A stretch of 34,582 nt of DNA from Clostridia bacterium. GTDB lineage: Bacteria; Bacillota; Clostridia; Oscillospirales; Acutalibacteraceae. Shown piece after piece: positions 1 to 7,693 of the stretch. Made by a program: the position numbers and the translations under genes. Under the pieces are notes generated by a model. The model did not search any database, was not told where the DNA came from, and was given only the letters and a program-made list of their open reading frames with translations. The stretch spans positions 1-34,582 of the forward strand of contig JAFPCP010000059.1 in the NCBI GenBank assembly GCA_017423825.1. Reading direction: 5' to 3'. Each line of letters opens with the position of its first letter. Position 1 is the stretch's first letter.

Positions 1-104
1 ATCAACCCTTTTTTGATGAAAATAATTTGATGACAGTCGTGATAGTGGGTTGACTGTTTTGTTATTTCGTTTGAAAATGCGGCGTGCCGAATATAGGAGT
101 CCAT
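1..104 (-). CDS. AraC-type transcriptional regulator, N-terminal fragment (truncated by window edge)
   Basis: Only the first 34 codons lie in the window; the gene continues beyond position 1. Reading the minus strand from an ATG at 104 gives a protein starting MDSYIRHAAFSNE and containing HYHDCHQIIFIKKG, the pattern of the cupin-type sensing domain at the N-terminus of many AraC/XylS regulators (an H-x-H-x5-Q-like strand followed by a hydrophobic strand and a Gly turn). A ribosome binding site (AGAGGTG, complement of 111-117) sits 6 bases before the ATG. The gene is divergent from the catabolic run starting at 231, the usual position for a local activator. The helix-turn-helix half is outside the window, so the family call rests on the N-terminal motif and context alone. 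Confidence 0.6.
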   Translation of the reverse strand, partial: MDSYIRHAAFSNEITKQSTHYHDCHQIIFIKKGL

Positions 105-150
105 AGATATCACCTCTTCTCTATTTTATCACATTTTTTTAATATTGCAA

Positions 151-181
151 GATTTACATAAAACTTCGCGCGATTTACATA
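151..181. promoter_or_regulatory. Direct-repeat operator, candidate AraC-type binding site
   Basis: The 10-base sequence GATTTACATA occurs at 151-160 and again, identical, at 172-181. The start-to-start distance is 21 bases, two helical turns, which is the arrangement of paired half-sites bound in tandem by AraC-family activators. The downstream copy ends where a -35 element would be expected for the TATAAT at 203, as in activator-dependent promoters. The pairing with the divergent regulator gene is inference. Confidence 0.6.
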
Positions 182-208
182 TCGGTTTTTTGATAAAAAT
201 TATATAAT
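179..208 (+). promoter_or_regulatory. Promoter of the catabolic operon
   Basis: A perfect -10 element TATAAT lies at 203-208. No good -35 hexamer is present 16-18 bases upstream (the sequence there is close to TATCGG), consistent with a promoter that needs an activator. Transcription would start near 215, leaving a short leader that begins at the AGGAGGG ribosome binding site (216-222) of the first gene. Confidence 0.5.
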
Positions 209-230
209 GCTTTATAGGAGGGTTTGTATC

Positions 231-1547
231 ATGGGAAGAGTATATATGAACGAACAAGAATTTTTTTCGCAAAACAACGAACTTGCAACAAATTTGCCGT
301 ACATAGAAGACACCGCTGTCTTGGCAAAAGAATATGACATAGGTAGCAAAAAAGCGCCTAACCGTTTGGTATGTCAAGCCATGGAAGGGTGCGACGGCAC
401 GGTGGATGGTTGCCCGGATGTGCTCACAAAGAGACGTTATGAGCGTTTTGCCAAAGGTGGAGCAGGTGTTATATGGTTTGAGGCAACCGCTGTTATGAAG
501 GAGGGGAGAGCGAATCCTCGCCAACTCTACATAACGGAAAACAATTTGGATGTCTTCAAAAAACAGGTTGAAGACATAAAGGAAACGTCGTTAAAGGAAA
601 ACGGATATGAGCCGTTAGTGATTATGCAGGCAACCCATTCGGGAAGATATTCCAAGCCCAATGGAACGCCTGCGCCACGGATTGCTTACAACAACCCTAT
701 CTTTGAAAAGGACAATCCGATTTCCAAAGACAGAATTGTCACCGATGAATACTTAGACCGTGTAGGCGAAGCACTTGTGGTGGGTTCAAAACTTGCCGAA
801 AAAGCCGGCTTTGATGGGGTTGACATCAAGTGTTGTCACAGATACTTGAATTCCGAATTGCTTTCTGCGTACAATCGGGAGGGCAGATATGGTGGCTCTT
901 TGGAAAACCGCACGCGACTGCTCAGAGAAAGCGTGAAAGGGGCTATTGAGAACACCTCTGCAGATTTTATCGTGTCATCAAGACTCAACGTTTATGATGG
1001 GTTTCCCTATCCGTATGGCTTTGGTGTGTCCAAAGATGGTGGCACAGAATTGGATATTACCGAGCCGGATTGGCTGATTAAGCAGCTTTATTCATACGGT
1101 GTTCGATTGCTGAACATCACCATGGGCAATCCGTATTTTAACCCGCATGTGAATCGTCCGTATGCGCAAGGCGCGTACGAGCCGCCGGAGCATCCGTTGA
1201 AGGGCGTGGCAAGAGTTCTGCACGGCACGGCGAAACTCAAAAGCCTGAATCCGGAAATGGCCATTATCTGTTCAGCGGTTTCGTATTTAGGTGTTGTGGC
1301 GCCGAATGTGGTTGCGGCCTTTATTGAGGATAACAAATTTGATTTCGCCGGTTTTGGCAGAACGATTTTCGCCTATCCGGATTTTGCTAAGGAAATCATT
1401 AGGACGGGGCATATGGATAAAAGCAAGATTTGTCTATGCTGTTCCAAATGCACCGAAATCATGCGAAAACCGGGAGGTACACCGGGTTGTGTTATTCGAG
1501 ACAAAGAGGTGTATTTGCCCATTTATAAGGACCTATGTGTGAGATAG
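231..1547 (+). CDS. NADH:flavin oxidoreductase, Old Yellow Enzyme family
   Basis: A 438-residue FMN-dependent TIM-barrel oxidoreductase of the OYE / 2,4-dienoyl-CoA reductase N-terminal-domain type. Visible family features are RLVCQAMEG near residue 46, QATHSGRYSKP near 133-143, the GFDGVDIKCCHRYLNSELLS block near 193-212 with the His that normally contacts the substrate, and the RYGGSLENRTRLL stretch that follows it. The C-terminus has a Cys cluster (C401, C403, C404, C407, C420) resembling the 4Fe-4S motif of dienoyl-CoA reductases, but the second flavin/NAD domain of those ~670-residue enzymes is absent. The start was chosen at 231 because AGGAGGG at 216-222 is correctly spaced; an upstream in-frame ATG at 207 has no site. 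First gene of the run; probably reduces an activated C=C or a related bond in the pathway substrate, which is unknown. Confidence 0.85.
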   Translation: MGRVYMNEQEFFSQNNELATNLPYIEDTAVLAKEYDIGSKKAPNRLVCQAMEGCDGTVDGCPDVLTKRRYERFAKGGAGVIWFEATAVMKEGRANPRQLYITENNLDVFKKQVEDIKETSLKENGYEPLVIMQATHSGRYSKPNGTPAPRIAYNNPIFEKDNPISKDRIVTDEYLDRVGEALVVGSKLAEKAGFDGVDIKCCHRYLNSELLSAYNREGRYGGSLENRTRLLRESVKGAIENTSADFIVSSRLNVYDGFPYPYGFGVSKDGGTELDITEPDWLIKQLYSYGVRLLNITMGNPYFNPHVNRPYAQGAYEPPEHPLKGVARVLHGTAKLKSLNPEMAIICSAVSYLGVVAPNVVAAFIEDNKFDFAGFGRTIFAYPDFAKEIIRTGHMDKSKICLCCSKCTEIMRKPGGTPGCVIRDKEVYLPIYKDLCVR

Positions 1548-1557
1548 AGAGGGAATA

Positions 1558-2436
1558 ATGCAGTTTGTATTTTTGATATGGATTGTCTTGGGGGTTATCG
1601 GCTATTTCAAGAAAACCTCGGGCAGAACCATAGGCAACATGAAAATGGCTGTCAAGTTTAGTATGCTTCTCAACCTTTTTGCTGTGGTGTTTGCGTCGGT
1701 GCTGGCGTTGCTCGCCAAAGCGACCGTTTCTTTCAGCTTGCCGATGCTTTTGTGTGCCGGTATGTTGGGGCTAGTAACGGCGATAGACCTTGTCGTTGGG
1801 TTGTGGTTGTCTAAAACCAGCATAACCGCTTTACTTGCCATAGCCAATCAGGGGGGAGCCGTTATATTTTCCACCCTGGCCGGCATTTTGTTTTTCGGCA
1901 ATGACGTTAAATGGATACAATGGGCATTCTTTGTATTATTTATGGTGTCGTCCTATATCCTTTGCGGAACATCCAAAGACATTTATGAGGATTTTTCTTT
2001 CAAAACCGTTTTCTTGTTAGTTATACATTTTGTGTGTGGCGGTTTAGCAACCGTTTCGTTACAGACCTTTGCGAAGGTGTGTGATGGGGACAAAAATGTG
2101 TTTTTAGTACTGGCTTATTTAATTACACAATTTTCATTGCTTTTGGTTTTGCCGTTTATGCGTTCGGATGACCAGCCATCAAACAATAAAATCCCATTGA
2201 AATTGAAATTTTTTGCTTTGTGTTTGGGTGTGAGTACGGCGCTGTACCAAATATTCACGGTCTTGGCCGCGAACGTGTTAGACCCCATCGTTCAGTTTTC
2301 GTTTATTGCGGTGGGCAGCATTGTAGCAAACATGTTGGTGGGTGTGTTGTTCTTTCGAGAAAAAATCACACTTAAAAGTGCCATTGCTGTTACGGCTTCG
2401 GCTATTTCGGTTGTGATGATAAATTATTTCAATTAA
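1558..2436 (+). CDS. EamA/DMT-superfamily permease
   Basis: A 292-residue, highly hydrophobic protein with about ten predicted membrane helices and the internal two-fold repeat typical of drug/metabolite transporters. The C-terminal half ends with the usual pattern of a helix, a short REKIT-like loop (FFREKITLKSAIAV) and a final helix. It begins 11 bases after the flavin oxidoreductase stop, with a purine-rich GAGAGGG site, so the two are cotranscribed. Because it is the only transporter of the run, it may import the pathway substrate or export a product; DMT proteins carry small molecules, not long polymers. Substrate cannot be assigned. Confidence 0.8.
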   Translation: MQFVFLIWIVLGVIGYFKKTSGRTIGNMKMAVKFSMLLNLFAVVFASVLALLAKATVSFSLPMLLCAGMLGLVTAIDLVVGLWLSKTSITALLAIANQGGAVIFSTLAGILFFGNDVKWIQWAFFVLFMVSSYILCGTSKDIYEDFSFKTVFLLVIHFVCGGLATVSLQTFAKVCDGDKNVFLVLAYLITQFSLLLVLPFMRSDDQPSNNKIPLKLKFFALCLGVSTALYQIFTVLAANVLDPIVQFSFIAVGSIVANMLVGVLFFREKITLKSAIAVTASAISVVMINYFN

Positions 2437-2546
2437 AAGATGTCAAATGGTAAAGAGAGGTTGTATCCGGCGGTATGTACGGAATGGTAGTTAAGTGCGC
2501 ATATAAAAAACAAACAAATTTTATTTCATTTGAGGAGTATAATAAA

Positions 2547-3272
2547 ATGAAGATTGCATTGGTAACCGGTGTTGCGGGCGGAATAGGTCTTGCAACGGCA
2601 GAACTTTTACTTAAAAATGGCGTGGCAGTTGTTGGTATGGACGTGTTACCCGCTATGCCTAAGAAATTAGAGGGCGCGTTCACCTATTTTCAGGGGGATT
2701 TGAGCAGTCAAGAATCCAGAGAAGCGTACGTTAAAACGGCGATGGATGCATACGGCAAAATAGACATTCTAGTCAATGTGGCGGGCGTAGCGCCAAAGGT
2801 GAGAGCGGATATTCTTGAAATGACGGAGGAATCGTATGATTTCGTTATGAATATCAACACCAAGGGCACGTTGTTTCTGACACAGCTTGTCGCAAACAAA
2901 ATGAAAGAAAACAAAACAGGAAGCATCGTAAACATTTCATCCATGTCGGGGTATACAAGCTCGACAAGTCGTGGCGAATATTGCATTTCCAAGGCGGGGG
3001 TTACCATGATTACCACCCTGTTTGCCGACCGGCTTGCGGAATATGGTATAATGGTCAATGAAATCCGCCCCGGCATCATTGCGACCGGTATGACCGACAA
3101 AGTGAAAGCCAAATATGACGCGTTGATAGACGGCGGGCTGTTGCCGATTAAGCGTTGGGGACAACCGGAGGATATTGCCAATGCGGTGTGGGCTCTTTGT
3201 AATGGCTCGCTTCCTTATGTGACGGGCCAATCCATTGATGTGGATGGTGGATTCCACATTAGGAGGCTATAA
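2547..3272 (+). CDS. SDR-family NAD(P)-dependent oxidoreductase (FabG-like)
   Basis: A 241-residue classical short-chain dehydrogenase. The cofactor motif TGVAGGIG is at residues 7-14, NVAG (variant of NNAG) at 77-80, the structural Asn in MNIN near 103, the catalytic Ser at 131/132 and the Y145-x3-K149 pair in EYCISK. RPG at 174-176 and the DVDGGF tail at 231-236 are typical of the 3-oxoacyl-ACP reductase/gluconate dehydrogenase branch. The start at 2547 is favoured by TGAGGAG at 2531-2537 and because it leaves a standard N-terminus immediately before the Rossmann strand. A 110-base gap precedes it, in which no gene was seen. The stop codon overlaps the next ATG by one base. Probably oxidises a hydroxyl or reduces a carbonyl of the pathway intermediate; FabG function in fatty acid synthesis is unlikely in this setting. 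Confidence 0.85.
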   Translation: MKIALVTGVAGGIGLATAELLLKNGVAVVGMDVLPAMPKKLEGAFTYFQGDLSSQESREAYVKTAMDAYGKIDILVNVAGVAPKVRADILEMTEESYDFVMNINTKGTLFLTQLVANKMKENKTGSIVNISSMSGYTSSTSRGEYCISKAGVTMITTLFADRLAEYGIMVNEIRPGIIATGMTDKVKAKYDALIDGGLLPIKRWGQPEDIANAVWALCNGSLPYVTGQSIDVDGGFHIRRL

Positions 3273-5170
3273 TGAAAACATACACATTTGAAGCGATCGT
3301 AATTGGCACAGGTGCAGCGGGGTATAATGCCGCTTGCCGCTTAAAACAGTTTGGCAAAAACGTGGCAATCGTCACCGAGGCTACGGGTTGCGGTACCTCG
3401 CGCAACACCGGCTCGGACAAGCAAACGTATTATAAGCTGGGCTTGGGTGGGGATAGCCCCGACAGCGTTTACAAAATGGCACAGGACCTGTTTGCCGGCG
3501 GTTCGGTTGATGGGGACAACGCGCTTTGCGAAGCGGCTTTGTCGGCGCGCTCTTTTATGAATCTTTGTGAATTGGGTGTGGCGTTTCCGGTCAATCGTTA
3601 CGGGGAATACGTCGGCTATAAAACCGACCACGACCCGTATGCGCGGGCAACCAGCGCGGGGCCGTTGACCTCTAAGTTTATGACCGAGGCCCTGCAAAGA
3701 AATGCCAAAAATCTGGGGATAGACGTATACAGCGGCTATCTTGCGGTGGAAATCTTAAAACACAACGATGCGGTTTGCGGCCTTTTGTGTGTTGAGAAGA
3801 AAAGCGGTGCGTTTGTGGCGTTCAAGTGCGCCGATATTGTTATGGCAACAGGGGGGCCTGCGGGCATTTATGCGGATAGTGTTTTTCCTGCCTGTCATAC
3901 AGGTACGACCAGCCTTGCGCTGTTGGCGGGTGCTAAGGCGCAAAATTTGACCGAATGGCAGTATGGCTTGGCCTCCATCAATCCCCGTTGGAATGTTTCG
4001 GGCACCTATATGCAGGTGTTGCCTCGGTTTGTATCCGTAGATGAAGAGGGAATAGAACACGAATTTTTAAGGGAGTATTTTAAGGATGCGTATGAAGCGC
4101 TTTCCATGGTGTTCTTGAAAGGCTACCAATGGCCTTTTGACTCTAAAAAAGTGTTGGATGGCTCATCGGTAATCGACTTGCTCGTTTATCGTGAAAGTGT
4201 GCTCAGAAAACGCAGAGTGTATCTGGATTTTACAAAAAATCCCTTTGGCATGGAAAATATAGAATACGACAAGTTGTCGGAGGAAGCCTTTACATATTTA
4301 AGCAAAGCGGAAGCTGTTTTCGGCACTCCCATTGAAAGGTTGAACAAAATGAACGCCCCGGCCATCGCCTTATACATGGATAAAGGGCTGGATATCACAA
4401 AGGAATATCTTGAAATTGCTGTTTGTGCGCAGCATAACAATGGCGGCGTTGCGGTTAATATGTGGTGGCAGACGCAGGTGAAAGGCCTTTTCTGTGCCGG
4501 CGAATGCGCCGGCACACACGGCGTTGCCCGACCGGGTGGAAGTGCATTGAATGCGGGCCAGGTTGGCTCACTTCGGGCGGCGCAGTATATTGCGCAAAAT
4601 GGCAATGAAGCCATAGATGCTGATGTGTTTCAGACCATAGCCGCCGATGCCGAAGAGAAGCATCTGCGTGAGACCGCTGCTTTGCTTGAAAACAAAGAAA
4701 ATGTCGACGGTTTAATAAAGAAAGCCCAGCGTTTAATGAGCGATTGTGCGGCCGCGATAAGAAACAAGGAAAGCATGACGGCGGCTCTCAACAGCGTATA
4801 CGCTGAGATTGCATCGCTTTCCAAGTGCGGAGTGTTGGACAAATCTAACATTTACATGTATTATAAATTAAAGGATATCCTCTATACGCAAGCGGCGGTT
4901 TTAACCGCTATGGTGGATTATTCGGAAACGGTGGGCGACACCAGGGGTTCCAGCCTTTATTTTGATGAAAAGGGCCAGCTTCGTGAGGGGCTGGAAGAAA
5001 TCTTCCGTTTCACACAAGAGAAAGGAGACGCCCGTGCCAAGGTTCAGGAAACGGTGCTTACCGAAAAGGGATTCAAATGCTCTTGGCGTGATGTGCGTCC
5101 GTTGTGTAAAAACGAGGATTTCTTCGAAAACGTTTGGAGACAGTACAGAGAAAATCGGAACGTGTATTGA
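3272..5170 (+). CDS. FAD-dependent oxidoreductase, fumarate reductase/SDH flavoprotein-like
   Basis: A 632-residue protein of the FrdA/SdhA/NadB/AprA flavoprotein superfamily. The dinucleotide-binding motif VIGTGAAG is at residues 10-17; an MATGGPAGIY block around 190-200 and GLFCAGECAGTHGVARPGG around 404-422 are the conserved FAD-contacting segments. After the FAD core comes a helical C-terminal domain like that of the SdhA family, ending with a WRDVRPL segment. No signal peptide and no FMN-binding or cytochrome domain, so it is probably soluble and needs a separate electron partner. Starts by one-base overlap with the SDR gene behind a GGAGGC site, implying translational coupling. Substrate unknown; it may reduce an enoate or oxidise a hydroxyacid. 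Confidence 0.8.
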   Translation: MKTYTFEAIVIGTGAAGYNAACRLKQFGKNVAIVTEATGCGTSRNTGSDKQTYYKLGLGGDSPDSVYKMAQDLFAGGSVDGDNALCEAALSARSFMNLCELGVAFPVNRYGEYVGYKTDHDPYARATSAGPLTSKFMTEALQRNAKNLGIDVYSGYLAVEILKHNDAVCGLLCVEKKSGAFVAFKCADIVMATGGPAGIYADSVFPACHTGTTSLALLAGAKAQNLTEWQYGLASINPRWNVSGTYMQVLPRFVSVDEEGIEHEFLREYFKDAYEALSMVFLKGYQWPFDSKKVLDGSSVIDLLVYRESVLRKRRVYLDFTKNPFGMENIEYDKLSEEAFTYLSKAEAVFGTPIERLNKMNAPAIALYMDKGLDITKEYLEIAVCAQHNNGGVAVNMWWQTQVKGLFCAGECAGTHGVARPGGSALNAGQVGSLRAAQYIAQNGNEAIDADVFQTIAADAEEKHLRETAALLENKENVDGLIKKAQRLMSDCAAAIRNKESMTAALNSVYAEIASLSKCGVLDKSNIYMYYKLKDILYTQAAVLTAMVDYSETVGDTRGSSLYFDEKGQLREGLEEIFRFTQEKGDARAKVQETVLTEKGFKCSWRDVRPLCKNEDFFENVWRQYRENRNVY

Positions 5171-5187
5171 GAAAGAAGGGTGTATCC

Positions 5188-6873
5188 ATGGAAAAAACGG
5201 GTTGTCAGTTAATGAAAAAAGCGACCACCAAAGAGTTTTGGGATACGGTTCGTGAAAGCGATGCTTACCGCGAAGTCCGGGAACTCATACTCGCGATTTA
5301 TGAGGAAGACCGCTGGGAAGACGGTATACCGGTTTTGTCCTACGCCTCCCGCATGCGATATTATACGGATGGAGACCGTTCTGAATTTCAAGCACCGTAT
5401 TTTCGCCGCAGGCGATATATGGCAAGCACGGCTCTGCTGGCCTTGATTTATCCGGATAACAAAGGGTATGTTGAGGAGTTGCAAGAGATAATCTGGGCGA
5501 TTTGCGAAGAGTATGCGTGGGCGTTGCCCGCCCACTGTGCAGGGAATGATACGGATCCCACAGTTTTGGATTTATTCGATGCGGAAACGGGGTTCACTCT
5601 GGCGGAAATTCAGCATTTTTTGGGCGACGTTTTGGGCGAGCGGGTTGTTTCCAGAATCAAAATGGAGCTCAAAAAAAGAATTGTAGATCCCTATAATGGG
5701 TCTGTCCACGGATGGGAAAAATGCGGCATGAATTGGGCGGCGGTGTGCGCGGGTAACGTCGGGGGCACGCTGATGTATCTGTTCCCGGAAGACTTTGAAA
5801 AAAATAAGTCCCGTTTGATAGATTCCATGGATAATTTCATACAATTTTTTCCGAAGGACGGCACGTGTTTGGAAGGCCCCGGCTATTGGCATTATGGTTT
5901 TGGCAATTTCGTTTGGTTTGCGGATTTGTTGTATCAGTACACGAATGGCGATATAGATCTTTTTGAAAAGGAAAAGATTAGCGAAATTGCCGGGTATATG
6001 CAACGAAGTTTTCTCAAAGGAGGCGCGATTGTCACCTTTTCGGATGCCTCCATCGGCACCAAAGCGGACAAGGGGCTCCAATGTTTTTTGAGCAAGAGAT
6101 TTCCGGAAAAAGTAACGCCTTTGCCCCCGGAAAGTTATACCTATTATCGCGGAAACCTTCTGTGGATGCAGTTTTTCCGCAGCATTTACTATCTGGACAA
6201 AGTGCAAGCTGACGCAACTCCACAATGGCGCGATTATTATCTGCCCACCGCGAGACAGGCGATTATCAATCGCAGGGCCTATTCCGTCGCGGCAAAAGCG
6301 GGATGTAATTTAGAACCGCACAATCATAACGATATCGGCACCTTCATCCTTGCGACGGAGCGGGGCCAGGTCATTTGCGACATAGGCGCAGGGGAATATA
6401 CCCGCGAATATTTTGACAAGATGAGATACGAGCATTTTTGCACCTCGTCGAGAGGGCACAACGTGCCGATTATAAACGGCCTGTATCAATCGGATGGTGG
6501 GCAGTATAATGGCCAATTACGGTGTGCGGACGGCGTGATTGAGATTGATTTTGCAACGGCCTATGACATGCAGCAGCTCAAAAAGCTGACACGCACCATA
6601 ACCTGTGGGGAAGACAAGGTTGTCTTGACCGATACGTTTGCTGTGCCGTACGATACCTTTACGGAGCGGTTTGTTTCCTTCTTCAAGCCGGAAATTGCAG
6701 AGGATGCAGTCCGCGTGGCGGATGTGGCGATTCGGTACGACCGCGAGAAATGCAAAGCCATTATCCGTGAGGAGCAATTCAAGCCGCACGTGGGGCCGGC
6801 CAAGACGGTGTATTGCATCGATTTTATCTTAGAAAAGGGCCTGAGTGAGATTGCCTTTACGTTTGCTGTGTAA
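5188..6873 (+). CDS. Heparinase II/III-like protein (putative intracellular polysaccharide/oligosaccharide lyase)
   Basis: A 561-residue protein with an alpha-helical N-terminal half (including GMNWAAVCAGNVGG around residue 180 and GPGYWHYGFGNFVWFADLL around 230) and a beta-rich C-terminal half beginning near residue 370 with EPHNHNDIGTFIL, the signature of the heparinase II/III C-terminal domain found in PL12, PL15, PL17 and PL21 lyases. Candidate catalytic residues are the N/Y/H set in these blocks. The N-terminus (MEKTGCQLMKKATTKEFW) has no signal peptide or lipobox, so the enzyme should act in the cytoplasm on a short, already imported substrate. The ATG at 5188 with AGAAGGG upstream was preferred over an ATG at 5134 that lies within the previous gene. 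The family is known for uronate-containing glycans; the substrate here is not known. Confidence 0.75.
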   Translation: MEKTGCQLMKKATTKEFWDTVRESDAYREVRELILAIYEEDRWEDGIPVLSYASRMRYYTDGDRSEFQAPYFRRRRYMASTALLALIYPDNKGYVEELQEIIWAICEEYAWALPAHCAGNDTDPTVLDLFDAETGFTLAEIQHFLGDVLGERVVSRIKMELKKRIVDPYNGSVHGWEKCGMNWAAVCAGNVGGTLMYLFPEDFEKNKSRLIDSMDNFIQFFPKDGTCLEGPGYWHYGFGNFVWFADLLYQYTNGDIDLFEKEKISEIAGYMQRSFLKGGAIVTFSDASIGTKADKGLQCFLSKRFPEKVTPLPPESYTYYRGNLLWMQFFRSIYYLDKVQADATPQWRDYYLPTARQAIINRRAYSVAAKAGCNLEPHNHNDIGTFILATERGQVICDIGAGEYTREYFDKMRYEHFCTSSRGHNVPIINGLYQSDGGQYNGQLRCADGVIEIDFATAYDMQQLKKLTRTITCGEDKVVLTDTFAVPYDTFTERFVSFFKPEIAEDAVRVADVAIRYDREKCKAIIREEQFKPHVGPAKTVYCIDFILEKGLSEIAFTFAV

Positions 6874-6940
6874 GCGCCCCGAAACGCTTGTGTGCCAAAC
6901 AAAAGGCATATAACCACTGTGTGAGAGCAGGAGGAAAACT

Positions 6941-7693
6941 ATGTCAAAGTATACGTTGGGTTTGGTTTCCATCTCATTCCGGGGTGTGCCGGTGGAGGAA
7001 ATTTTGCTTTCCATGAAACAAGCCGGCTTATCTTGTGTGGAGTGGGGGAGTGACGTCCACGCCCCGAAGGACGATGCCGACAGACTGGCGCAGATAGCCG
7101 CCTTGCAACAAAAATACGCTATCGCCTGTTGCTCCTATGGCACCTATTTTCGGTTGGGAGATACACCCTTGGAGGAATTAGAGGGGTATATAGCGGCTGC
7201 GAAAGTCTTAGGCACGAACGTTTTGAGACTTTGGTGTGGCACCAAAAATTCGGGAGAATATAGCACGCAAGAAAAGGAGAACCTGTTTGCCGTGTGCAAA
7301 AGAGCTGCGGCAATGGCTGCCGAAAACGAAGTTATCCTTTGCATGGAGTGCCACAATGGCACCTTTACCGATGCACCGGATGCGGCACAAGAACTGATGT
7401 GTGCGGTTGACAGCAACCATTTTCAAATGTATTGGCAACCCAACCAACTGAAAACAGTGGAAGAAAATCGACGGTATGCCGCATGTGTTGCGCCGCACAC
7501 AAAACACGTGCATGTTTTCAATTGGGAAGGCAACAACCGATATCCTTTGGCACAGGGCGTGCAACAATGGCAAGAATACTTGTCCTGTTTTGAGGGGGAC
7601 AGATGTTTGCTGCTTGAATTCATGCCGGATGACAACATAGAGTCGCTGAATAACGAGGCGGATGCATTGAGAAAGGTTGTGGATGGTTTATGA
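6941..7693 (+). CDS. Sugar phosphate isomerase/epimerase (xylose isomerase-like TIM barrel)
   Basis: A 250-residue protein of the AP endonuclease 2 / xylose-isomerase-like superfamily. The family pattern is clear: VEWGSDVH in strand 2, LRLWCG in the middle, LCMECHNGTFTD with the metal-binding Glu at about residue 136, HVHVFNW with a metal-binding His at about 190, and LLLEFMPDD with the last Glu near 226. A GCAGGAGG site precedes the ATG. It overlaps the next gene by four bases (ATGA), so the two products are probably made together. A 67-base gap separates it from the lyase-like gene, with no terminator seen. Likely isomerises or epimerises a keto-sugar or keto-acid intermediate. Confidence 0.8.
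   Translation: MSKYTLGLVSISFRGVPVEEILLSMKQAGLSCVEWGSDVHAPKDDADRLAQIAALQQKYAIACCSYGTYFRLGDTPLEELEGYIAAAKVLGTNVLRLWCGTKNSGEYSTQEKENLFAVCKRAAAMAAENEVILCMECHNGTFTDAPDAAQELMCAVDSNHFQMYWQPNQLKTVEENRRYAACVAPHTKHVHVFNWEGNNRYPLAQGVQQWQEYLSCFEGDRCLLLEFMPDDNIESLNNEADALRKVVDGL

Noticed and set aside
151..181. CRISPR-like repeat from the two identical 10-base units
   Set aside because: Only two short copies, no spacer array and no cas genes; a regulator site explains them better.
129..524. A 131-codon minus-strand frame over the divergent promoter and the start of the OYE gene
   Set aside because: It covers the -10 element, operator repeats and ribosome site of the plus-strand gene, and its protein has no recognisable features. 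The real minus-strand gene starts at 104 in another frame.
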